From: Candidatus Avimonas caecicola
GTDB taxonomy: Bacteria; Bacillota; Clostridia; Oscillospirales; Acutalibacteraceae
Assembly (NCBI GenBank): GCA_904419875.1
Contig: CAJFTG010000005.1
Span: forward strand, 1 to 64,000
Direction: 5' to 3'
DNA length: 64,000 nucleotides
The notes below the pieces were generated by a model that did no database searches, was not told where the DNA came from, and worked only from the letters and a program-made list of their open reading frames with translations. The position numbers were made by a program, and so were the translations under genes. Positions within the stretch are counted from its first letter, which is position 1. Each line of letters opens with the position of its first letter. This document shows positions 46,785-53,726 of the stretch, one piece after another.

Positions 46785-46845
46785 TCGACCTTCTCCTTTC
46801 TGACGGCGGAAAACGCCTGGCCCTCAACCGTACCGCAGCCCCCGT

Positions 46846-47820
46846 TCAGCCGGAAGCCGACTCTTCACAAAGAAGCCTCCCATATTCCTCCACTTCGCCG
46901 CCGTAAGGATAGAGAGCGGTATACTCTTCGCCCAGATAACAGGCAAAGGTGGTTACGGACTCGATCCCCATCTCCCGGTAATACCGAATGTCCGCCTCCA
47001 GCGTTTTCCGTTGTAAATGAAACGGCTTGGGGGGCTTTGTCCAATTGGAAAAGTACGAATTATCCAACCAGTAATCCAGCGCCTGAGAGCCCTGCGTGCC
47101 GAATACGGCAAGCAGCTCCGGCAGGTGCCGGCTCTGCTCCCGATTTTTCTCACTGGACAAATCGGCGATCCCCTTGTCAAACACCCGGTCCATCGGGGCA
47201 AATTCCAGAAATATCCCCGGTTCCGGCTTGACCAGCCGCGGCGGCTGAATGGTGTCGTGATAGGCCAGATAACACTGGGTGGCCTGCGGGTTCACCCTCC
47301 GGATGCCGCGGATAATCGCATTATAAACTTTCATGGCCTGATCGGAATGCGACAAATCCCCACAGCGAGGGCAGTAACAGGCGGAATCCGCGATGTCGTC
47401 CATCCAGAAATGATAGCGGTTGGTGCGGGGCCGGTAGAGTCTGGCCAGCTCCGCCGCCCGGCGGGACACCTCCTCCAGCGCTTCCTCGCTGGAGGAGCAC
47501 AAATTGACATCGTTGGTGCGCCGCCCCTCCTTATTGACGCGGAACCATTCGGGATGCTCTTCAAAAAGAGCGCGGGGCAGCAGGCAGGACAGCGAATGCA
47601 TCTCCCATTCCACGTCCACGCCGCGGCTTTCCAGCCGCTCCAGAACGGCGCGGTTCTCCGGGGTGAGAAAAGCCTCCATTACCTCGGCGGCCGACCGGCC
47701 GAAGGGGTCGGGGCTCATGCCGCTCAGCCCCAGAAGGTTCAGGCCCGCGGCATACATTCGCTCCTCCCACTCCGGACACAGTTCTTCCGGAAAGATGAGA
47801 ACGCCCCGCTGCTTGAGCAT
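46846..47820 (-). CDS. compact DUF4838/glycosidase-like protein
   Basis: 324 residues from ATG 47820 (AGGAGG, 7-base spacing). No signal peptide. It shares with the two longer DUF4838 proteins the HPEWF motif, the SSSEEALEEV-like segment, and D-X6-C-X-C-X2-C (DDIADSACYCPRC, encoded at about 47362-47400), but lacks their N-terminal domain. It starts with a likely barrel strand (GLNLLGLSG). A cytoplasmic glycosidase-like enzyme is plausible; no activity can be assigned. It is the first gene of the AraC-controlled transcript. Confidence 0.75.
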   Translation of the reverse strand: MLKQRGVLIFPEELCPEWEERMYAAGLNLLGLSGMSPDPFGRSAAEVMEAFLTPENRAVLERLESRGVDVEWEMHSLSCLLPRALFEEHPEWFRVNKEGRRTNDVNLCSSSEEALEEVSRRAAELARLYRPRTNRYHFWMDDIADSACYCPRCGDLSHSDQAMKVYNAIIRGIRRVNPQATQCYLAYHDTIQPPRLVKPEPGIFLEFAPMDRVFDKGIADLSSEKNREQSRHLPELLAVFGTQGSQALDYWLDNSYFSNWTKPPKPFHLQRKTLEADIRYYREMGIESVTTFACYLGEEYTALYPYGGEVEEYGRLLCEESASG

Positions 47821-48031
47821 AAACATTCCTCCTGTATGTACAAATTCCACAGCGATCGGAAATGCGGTTCCAATTCCCGCAAGAAATCGGTTGCCGGACA
47901 GGTTCCGTCCCTTTCCCCTTCGCCTCCTGCCGCTGCAAAAGGGCAGGAAAGGAAAACATCCGTGCCAAAGATTCGTGAAATTGTCTGAAACCCGGCGATA
48001 AATTTCGATGCTTTCTAAATCTTTCAGCATT

Positions 48032-48037
48032 ATTATA
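48032..48037 (-). promoter_or_regulatory. candidate -10 element of the carbohydrate cluster
   Basis: Perfect minus-strand TATAAT. The corresponding -35 region is only T-rich (no TTGACA-like hexamer), as expected for an activator-dependent promoter. Confidence 0.55.
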
Positions 48038-48083
48038 AGCACTCCGCTGAAAAAAAACGTTCTCATACCTGCTGACAAAAGTG

Positions 48084-48136
48084 TCCAAAACTGCTGTTTT
48101 TTCAAAATGTCTTTCTGATCTTTGGACAGTTTTGGA
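48084..48136. promoter_or_regulatory. candidate activator site: spaced inverted repeat TCCAAAACTG
   Basis: TCCAAAACTG at 48084-48093 and its exact reverse complement at 48127-48136, 33 bases apart, lie 47-100 bases upstream of the -10 element. A related half site (CTGTTTTGGA) occurs at about 48288-48297. Position fits an AraC-type activator; binding is inferred. Confidence 0.45.
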
Positions 48137-48180
48137 AAATTCTTCTAGTCCATCTGTCGGTTCCCATCCAAAAAAATTAG

Positions 48181-48234
48181 AAAAAAAGCGCCCCTGGCGT
48201 GAAGATCCTACAATCCTCACGTCAGGGACGCTTT
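48181..48234 (-). terminator. intrinsic terminator after the oxidoreductase gene
   Basis: A long imperfect stem (AGCGTCCCTGACGTGAGGAT against ATCTTCACGCCAGGGGCGCT) followed by T7 on the minus strand. Confidence 0.85.
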
Positions 48235-48394
48235 ACAAATATGCTTTTTAAACAACAGATTCTATCTGTGGGTCAGTTTCTTCCACACTGTTTTGGAAGG
48301 CAATTCCCGCAAATTTGGACATCCCTTTCCCCGTTTACCGCTGTGGGACGGCGCCGAAGGACGCCCTCTCCGCCCCGCGGAACCTTCGCGCTGT

Positions 48395-49231
48395 TTATAC
48401 CTCCACCCAGACGCCGGGCGTCTTCTGGGCGCGCTGGCCCGCCGCACGCACCGCCATGATGGAGACGGTATCCTCGTGCGGCACCCGGACTTCGCCGGTC
48501 TGATAAAAGCGGCAGAGCTCGCGGAGAAACGCGCGGAAATAGTCCGATTTCACCTCGACCATCCGGCTTTGGGTTTTCCCGGCAATGTTGGTGACAAAGG
48601 GGGAACCGGTGCCGAAGCAGGACACGGTGGCCGAACGGCCGTCCCGGAAATGGATTGCCAGGGTCATCCAGCGCTCCCCGTCCAGCCACATCACCCGGTC
48701 GGGTTCCGCTTTCATCAGCATCATTAGCGGCTCCAGCTGATGAATGGAGTAGGTCTCAAACCCGTTCGGTCCCCAGCAGTTGACCGCAGCGACCTGCGCC
48801 GGGTCCACATCCTGGTATTCCTCCGCGAAGCGGAGCGCCGAGGTGGAATAGCAGGGGGTGCCGTGCTCGTCGGCCAGTGCAAACAGGCGCAGAGCGGTTT
48901 CCTTATCCGGCGCGAAGGTTTTGTCCACATAGGTCCGCTTGCCGGAACGGAGCGGAAGCTGGCACAGCTCCTCGTGCATTTCACAGTTGTCCGGAGAAAG
49001 CACCAGCAGATAATCGCTCTTTTCAATCAGCTCTTCAATGGTCAGACAGCGGGTGATTCCGTACTTTTCGCACCACTGGTCGGTGGTCATCCCCCCAGGC
49101 AGGGGGCTGTCGATCTTGCCGTAGGCATGGGTCACCGCCAGCTCCCCGTTCGACAGCTCCCGGATCATCTCCGGGTAATTATTGGCATGCCATTCATCCA
49201 GATAGTAGTCAATAAAGCCGATTGTTTTCAT
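48395..49231 (-). CDS. Gfo/Idh/MocA-like oxidoreductase (short, atypical)
   Basis: 278 residues, shorter than the usual 330-370. The N-terminus MKTIGFIDYYLDEWHANNYP lacks the classic GxGxxG loop. The region SPDNCEMHEELCQLPLRSGKRTYVDKTF matches the end of a Rossmann domain, with Lys of DKT in the place of the family's Glu-Lys-Pro. A beta-sheet domain follows. It may bind NAD(P) weakly or have lost dehydrogenase activity. ATG at 49231 has AAAGGGAGAGG upstream. Own promoter and terminator; its position just before the carbohydrate cluster suggests a role in sugar conversion. Confidence 0.78.
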   Translation of the reverse strand: MKTIGFIDYYLDEWHANNYPEMIRELSNGELAVTHAYGKIDSPLPGGMTTDQWCEKYGITRCLTIEELIEKSDYLLVLSPDNCEMHEELCQLPLRSGKRTYVDKTFAPDKETALRLFALADEHGTPCYSTSALRFAEEYQDVDPAQVAAVNCWGPNGFETYSIHQLEPLMMLMKAEPDRVMWLDGERWMTLAIHFRDGRSATVSCFGTGSPFVTNIAGKTQSRMVEVKSDYFRAFLRELCRFYQTGEVRVPHEDTVSIMAVRAAGQRAQKTPGVWVEV

Positions 49232-49328
49232 AAACCTCTCCCTTTCTTCAAAGATACCCGTTCCCCTTTTCGGCCGCCGGGTGGAAAGCCGTACATGGTT
49301 TTTGGCCGGCGGTCCTGCTTCTCTTTAA

Positions 49329-49357
49329 ATTATAGGGCCGTCCGCCCCCTTTGGCAA
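49329..49357 (-). promoter_or_regulatory. sigma-A type promoter of the oxidoreductase gene
   Basis: Minus strand TTGCCA (49357-49352), 17-base spacer, TATAAT (49334-49329). Confidence 0.82.
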
Positions 49358-49793
49358 TGTCTTTTTTGGGGGTTCTGCTTGTCCGTTTATGCTTTTTTGG
49401 CGCCGTATCGCAAATACCGGACGCCGCAGGGGACGAAATCGGCTGTCCGTCCGGGAAAGGGCTTCCCCCGCGGGGAGCAGCCGCCCCCTCTCCCGTCCCC
49501 TCTCCCACCGCCTCTCCCACCGCCTCCCGGACGCCGCGGCGGGAACCGTCCCGATCATAACCGCCGGGTAACCGGTGGTTTGCCCAGGCTCCGGAAGGGT
49601 CCAATACCGGCTTCACCCCGAAAAGGGCCGGTTCTTGGTGATCGCAGTACGCACCCTGCCGCCCGTGAACGGGCCGCTGTGCTTCCGCCAAGCCGGTTTC
49701 AAGGCAAAAACCTATTCGGCAGCCCCCCGACCCGGCTGTAACGCGGCTACAAAGCATTTCTCCTGTTTTCACGGGGGAATGTTTTGGCGCCAC
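49358..49793. other. spacer without recognised gene
   Basis: About 435 bases between the oxidoreductase promoter and the bofA terminator. It holds a short tandem repeat (about 49486-49528, CTCTCCCACCGC units); no gene with a ribosome-binding site is seen. Confidence 0.55.
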
Positions 49794-49830
49794 AAAACGG
49801 CTCCGTCTCAGCGGAGACGGAGCCGTTTTA
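49794..49830. terminator. bidirectional terminator after bofA
   Basis: Perfect stem AAAACGGCTCCGTCTC and its complement with a 3-base loop and A/T flanks on both sides. Confidence 0.93.
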
Positions 49831-49882
49831 TCCGGAGCGGAAGGCCGTATGGTGCCGGCCGGCAGTATGTCCCTGTTCCGGC

Positions 49883-50152
49883 CTACAGGTTCATAATCAG
49901 CTTGACCACCAGCATGGCAACCACACCGGGAATTCCCAGCACGACGCAGCTCAGCCCGGTAAACAGGTTCAGCCCGATCGATACGCTGGTAAACGCGCCG
50001 GCGATGTTGACGGCCGCCAGCGCGCAGAGCCCCTGCGCCCCGGAGCCTACCAGGCTGCGCACCGGTCTCTTGGTTTTGACAAGCGCAGCCAGCACAGCGA
50101 CGGCGATCCCCGCCGCCAGAACCCAAAGCAGAATTTGCAGCCACAAGCTCAT
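49883..50152 (-). CDS. bofA: pro-sigma-K processing inhibitor BofA family protein
   Basis: 89 residues with two or three membrane segments. The C-terminal signature TGLSCVVLGIPGVVAMLVVKLIM corresponds to the conserved G-hydrophobic-G-x-PG-hydrophobic motif of BofA. In Bacillus, BofA sits in the outer forespore membrane and holds the SpoIVFB protease inactive until late sporulation; many Clostridia keep the gene. ATG at 50152 follows AAAGGATGGG. It is co-transcribed with the DUF2508 gene upstream, as in yaaL-bofA of Bacillus. It supports a spore-forming host. Confidence 0.88.
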   Translation of the reverse strand: MSLWLQILLWVLAAGIAVAVLAALVKTKRPVRSLVGSGAQGLCALAAVNIAGAFTSVSIGLNLFTGLSCVVLGIPGVVAMLVVKLIMNL

Positions 50153-50200
50153 GATGTTATCCCATCCTTTCTGGGCGGCCGCCGGGAAGCGCCCGGGAGC

Positions 50201-50470
50201 TCACACGCTCTTTTCCGCGGCCTCCTCCGGAAAGGAATACCGGGCGGCCGTCACTCCCTGGCTTTTGGCGCAGCGCAGCAGATAACGGTAACGGGCGCGC
50301 AGCGACTCCAGCTCATAGATGCAGGCCTCGATCATGTCCCCGTCGCTCTCCATGGAAAAACGCGCGTTCACATTGTCCATCTGGGCGCAGACATCCCGGA
50401 TGGCGGTCAGCAGCTCATCGGGTTCCTCCACCGGCGTCTTTAATATAGCCTTTCGAATGGCTCCCTCCAT
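50201..50470 (-). CDS. DUF2508 (YaaL-like) protein
   Basis: 89 residues from ATG 50470 (AAAGGCGGG upstream). The core, about residues 18-70, has the family pattern: LLTAIRDVCAQMDNVNARF, then DGDMIEACIYELESLRARYRYLLRCAK. It is a small helical cytoplasmic protein of unknown function, usually encoded just before bofA, as here with a 48-base gap. The usual upstream neighbours dnaX and recR are not present in this window. Confidence 0.85.
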   Translation of the reverse strand: MEGAIRKAILKTPVEEPDELLTAIRDVCAQMDNVNARFSMESDGDMIEACIYELESLRARYRYLLRCAKSQGVTAARYSFPEEAAEKSV

Positions 50471-50492
50471 GATTTTCCCGCCTTTCACAAAA

Positions 50493-50521
50493 TGGATATG
50501 CATAGTATTGGCAGAATATGC
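50493..50521 (-). promoter_or_regulatory. sigma-E-like sporulation promoter of DUF2508-bofA
   Basis: Minus strand GCATATT (50521-50515) fits the sigma-E -35 consensus; a 14-base spacer leads to CATATCCA (50500-50493), matching CATA of the -10. No sigma-A elements are visible. In Bacillus bofA is sigma-E dependent, which fits. Confidence 0.5.
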
Positions 50522-51292
50522 CGCGGTAATCACCGGGGTTCCCGCCGCCGGTTATCTTTTTCCCGCCCTCTTCCCGCCTTCCCGCCTTCCCGCCTCCCCG
50601 TCTCTACATCTCTCCATCTCCCGTTTCCTCCGCGGCCACTTGGCCGCTTCTTTGCCGCCTGTTCATGCCTGTTCATGCCTGTTCATGCCCGTTCGTGCCC
50701 GTTCGTGCCCGATCCCGTTCACGTCTTTGCGCTGCCTCCCCCGTCCAATGCCCTCTGCCCCGCCCCCTGCCCCGCCCCTGCGCTTTATTCGCTCTATTCG
50801 CTCCTTTTGTTCCCTTTGCTCCCCTTGTTCCCCTTGTCCCCCCGTTCGCCTCCATGCTGCCATCCTGCCATATTTCCTATATTTATATACCTGGGGGACA
50901 GCCGGGGAACAGCAAGGAAGAGGAACCAACCGGGGGGAGGCAGAAGTGGAGGAAGGGGGGAAGAGAGGGGAAGAGAGAAAAAGGGGAAGGAATGCAAAGA
51001 ATACAAAGAAAAAAGGAATGAAGGGGTGAAAAGGGACGGGCAAGGGGGCTCCCGCCCCATTCCCGTGCTTATCCGCGCCTGCCCGTACTTGCCTGTATTG
51101 GCCCGTACTTGCCTGTCCTTACCCGTACTTACCCGCACTTATCCGGGTCTGTCTGCCTCTGTCCGCTTACTCCCCTCCTTTTCCACCTTTCTCCGCCCTC
51201 TTTTTCCCTCCTTTTCCTCTCCTGCCCTCCCCTGCCCTCTCCTGCCCTCTCCTGCCCTACTCTTTATCTGACCTGCCCGGCTTTCACCCGGT
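50522..51292. repeat. low-complexity spacer with several 8-10 bp tandem repeats
   Basis: About 770 bases with no credible gene. Repeats include TTCCCGCC (about 50572-50596), TGTTCATGCC and variants (50659-50711), a run of 10-base units such as GCCCGTACTT and ACCCGTACTT (51081-51170), and CCTGCCCTCT (51219-51260). The middle (50890-51040) is purine-rich. Confidence 0.75.
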
Positions 51293-51320
51293 TGACAGGG
51301 CTTTTGCCTGCGCGTACAAT
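51293..51320 (+). promoter_or_regulatory. sigma-A type promoter of the metallopeptidase-sirtuin unit
   Basis: Perfect TTGACA (51293-51298), 16-base spacer, TACAAT (51315-51320), 41 bases before the start codon. Confidence 0.8.
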
Positions 51321-51361
51321 AAACAATAATCAGGAATATATAATAAGGAGGAGGCGCCGTG

Positions 51362-52087
51362 ATGTCCGGAAGGGAAAAGGAAGCCGAGCGTGTACAGGCG
51401 CGGCGGACGGACGGGATGGAGTATTCCCTGATCCGTTCGTCCCGCCGCACCCTGGCCCTTTACATCCTGCCCGACGGCCGGGTGGAGGCGCGAGCACCCC
51501 GCCGTCTCCCCCTGCGGGAGATTGAGCGCTTTCTGGCGGAAAAAAGAGACTGGATCCGCGCCGGGCAGGAAAAGGCCGCCGCCCGCCGGGCTGAGCAGGA
51601 GGCCCTGCGGCCCGCCGTCGGGGGAACGCTCCCTCTGGAAGGCCGGGAATACCCGGTCGCCGCGGGTGCTGCCTTCGGTTTTGACGGGAATCGGTTTTTC
51701 TTCCCTCCGGAGGGATGGCCGGCGGTCCGGGAAGCGCTGACCGCGTTTTACCGGGAACGGACCGAACGGCTGCTGCGCGCGCGGCTGGACCGTTATGCGG
51801 ATAGGGCCGGCGTTCGTCCGGTATCCGTCCGGGTCGGCTCCGCCGTCCGGCGCTGGGGCTCCTGTTCCGGCCGGGGCGGGCTCCGTTTTTCCTGGATGCT
51901 GGCCGCCGCCGGGGAGCGGGAGGCGGATTACGTCATGGTTCACGAGCTCTGCCACCTGCGGGAGCACAACCACTCCCCCGCCTTTTGGCGGCTGGTGGAA
52001 GAATTGCTCCCCGACTACCGGGAGCGCCGGGCGATGCTCCGCCGGACGGAGCGGCGGGTCGCCGCGCTCACCCGGTCCGATGAGTAA
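51362..52087 (+). CDS. YgjP-like zinc metallopeptidase domain protein (M48/DUF45)
   Basis: 241 residues from ATG 51362, 7 bases after GGAGGAGG. The zinc motif HELCH lies at residues 194-198 with a third ligand likely in EHNH (His204). The upstream RWGSCSGRGGLRFSW and the C-terminal FWRLVEELLPDYRER are typical of the YgjP/DUF45 family. Members are predicted metal-dependent proteases; cellular role unclear. It is followed 16 bases later by the sirtuin gene, and the two share a promoter. Confidence 0.9.
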   Translation: MSGREKEAERVQARRTDGMEYSLIRSSRRTLALYILPDGRVEARAPRRLPLREIERFLAEKRDWIRAGQEKAAARRAEQEALRPAVGGTLPLEGREYPVAAGAAFGFDGNRFFFPPEGWPAVREALTAFYRERTERLLRARLDRYADRAGVRPVSVRVGSAVRRWGSCSGRGGLRFSWMLAAAGEREADYVMVHELCHLREHNHSPAFWRLVEELLPDYRERRAMLRRTERRVAALTRSDE

Positions 52088-52103
52088 ACAGGAGGCGTAA
52101 CGG

Positions 52104-52832
52104 ATGGAAAACGCAATGGAACAATTCCGGCAGTGGGTGGGAGAAAGCCGCCGCCTGGTCTTTTTCGGCGGAGCGGGCGTCTCCACCGAAAGCGGCATCC
52201 CCGATTTCCGCAGCACCGACGGACTGTATCACCAGCAGTACCGTTATCCGCCCGAGACCATTTTATCCCACACCTTCTTTCAGGAACAGCCGGAAGAATT
52301 CTACCGCTTTTACCGGGAAAAGCTGCTCTGCCCCGGCGCCCGGCCCAACCGTGCGCACCGGGTTCTGGCCCGATGGGAGGAGGAGGGACGGCTGGATGCT
52401 GTGATCACCCAGAACATTGACGGACTGCATCAGGCGGCCGGAAGCCGGCGGGTGCTGGAGCTGCACGGCTCGATCTACCGAAATCACTGCCTGCGCTGCA
52501 GCCGCCTATACGGGCTGGAGGCCGTTGCACAAGGCGTGGGCGTCCCGCGCTGCGCCTGCGGCGGGATCATCAAGCCGGATGTTGTGCTATACGGGGAGCC
52601 CCTGGACCAGGAGGTGATGGACCGGGCCGTGCGCGCCATCGCCGGGGCGGATCTTCTGATTGTCGGCGGCACCTCTCTGGCGGTGTACCCCGCCGCCGGC
52701 CTTCTGCGGTATTACGGCGGGAACCGGCTGGTGGTGGTCAACAAGTCTCCCACCCCGGTGGACGGGGAAGCGGATCTTCTGTTCACCGGCAATCTGGGGG
52801 ACGTGCTGACCCGGGCTCAGCCGGCATTGTAA
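52104..52832 (+). CDS. cobB: NAD-dependent protein deacylase (sirtuin)
   Basis: Removes acetyl or related acyl groups from lysines using NAD+. 242 residues. GAGVSTESGIPDFRS (23-37) binds NAD, QNIDGLH (103-109) and His121 form the catalytic pocket, and Cys129, Cys132, Cys150 and Cys152 are the zinc ligands. The second zinc pair is C-X-C rather than the common C-X2-C. ATG at 52104 shortly after GGAGG. In a bacterium with high acetyl phosphate from two acetate kinases, lysine acetylation and its removal are relevant. Confidence 0.94.
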   Translation: MENAMEQFRQWVGESRRLVFFGGAGVSTESGIPDFRSTDGLYHQQYRYPPETILSHTFFQEQPEEFYRFYREKLLCPGARPNRAHRVLARWEEEGRLDAVITQNIDGLHQAAGSRRVLELHGSIYRNHCLRCSRLYGLEAVAQGVGVPRCACGGIIKPDVVLYGEPLDQEVMDRAVRAIAGADLLIVGGTSLAVYPAAGLLRYYGGNRLVVVNKSPTPVDGEADLLFTGNLGDVLTRAQPAL

Positions 52833-52845
52833 CCGCCGGCTGAGC
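52815..52845 (+). terminator. hairpin spanning the sirtuin stop codon
   Basis: An 11-bp perfect stem GCTCAGCCGGC / GCCGGCTGAGC encloses the TAA stop in its loop. The T-tract after it is poor (GGGTGTCTT), so it may terminate weakly or protect the 3' end. Confidence 0.45.
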
Positions 52846-53623
52846 GGGTGTCTTAAAAAGCCCCGGGAGGGTCCTTGACCGGCCGGCGTTTTAAAGACGC
52901 ATGGAAGCATTTCGTCCCTCGCATCCAGTGTCCCGCCGCCCGTAAACGGGCCCCCGCTTAACAGACCTTTCTGCGGCCTCTGCCCGCCGCCGGCTTTTTG
53001 AACGGCAACCCGCTTCGCCCGATACGGGAAGCGAACGCGTTTTTCGGGATTTCTCCCCGCCAAGCCGGGGTTCCCATGAACCCGATAAATCCGACCAATC
53101 CGACCAGCAGGAAATAGCCGCCGGCGCAGCCGATGGCTTTGCAGCAGACGCCTGAAAGGCTCCGGCGGCGCCGGAGAATGAATGTATGAAGATGCCGACG
53201 CCCGCCGCGCAGCGTGCTCTCTGCCCTTCTCCCCTTTCTTTCCCTTCTCCTCCTTCTCCCTCCTCCTTCTCCCTCTCCCTCGTCCCGAACGGCTTGTGTT
53301 CCTTCGCGTTTTCGAAAAGGGGCGCGGCACGGCTTTGATGCCCGGTATCTCCGCCCCCTTTCTCGCCTCGTTCTCGCTTTTCTCTTTCGGCCCCCCGCTC
53401 CCCTTTTGCCCGCCTCCTGTTTCTTCTTTCTTCTGTGGATTTTTATGGATTTCTGTGGATTTCCCTGGAACTTTCAGGGAATGCTTAAGCCTTTTCCAAC
53501 TACCGATCACTCCCGACCACTCCCGACCACTGCCGGGGAGTTTCGAACCAACAATAGGCACCCCAATTATGCGCTCCTCTTATCTGCGCCGGGAATAATT
53601 TCAACAAAATACCGAACAAACGT
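52846..53623. other. long low-complexity spacer, no gene recognised
   Basis: About 780 bases. Pyrimidine-rich from 53215 to 53285, with 10-base units TTCTGTGGAT (53431-53470) and TCCCGACCAC (53501-53540). A long minus-strand frame across it translates into Lys/Glu/Gly-rich low complexity and lacks a ribosome-binding site. Confidence 0.55.
53431..53540. repeat. two runs of 10-bp tandem repeats
   Basis: TTCTGTGGAT, TTTTATGGAT, TTCTGTGGAT, TTCCCTGGAA (53431-53470) and TACCGATCAC, TCCCGACCAC, TCCCGACCAC, TGCCGGGGAG (53501-53540). Confidence 0.8.
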
Positions 53624-53652
53624 TTGACTTTCTGTTCCCTCTCTGTTATACT
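53624..53652 (+). promoter_or_regulatory. sigma-A type promoter of the radical SAM gene
   Basis: TTGACT (53624-53629), 17-base spacer, TATACT (53647-53652). Confidence 0.8.
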
Positions 53653-53726
53653 ATAGCTGTAAACCGTGCGGGAAATCCGGCCTGCATACCGGGCCGCGGG
53701 AAACGCAGCGCAAGGGAGGGGCATCC

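Larger units (their letters stand above)
47821..48180 (-). promoter_or_regulatory. regulatory region of the carbohydrate cluster
   Basis: AT-richer spacer containing the candidate promoter, an inverted repeat upstream of it and a roughly 200-base leader. No open frame with a ribosome-binding site was seen. Confidence 0.5.

Noticed and set aside
50522..51292. Tandem repeats considered as a CRISPR array
   Set aside because: Units of 8-10 bases follow each other without spacers, and no cas genes are near. It is a set of minisatellites.
52587..53561. A minus-strand frame across the spacer after the sirtuin gene
   Set aside because: Low-complexity Lys/Glu/Gly translation, no ribosome-binding site, and it runs into the sirtuin gene on the other strand.
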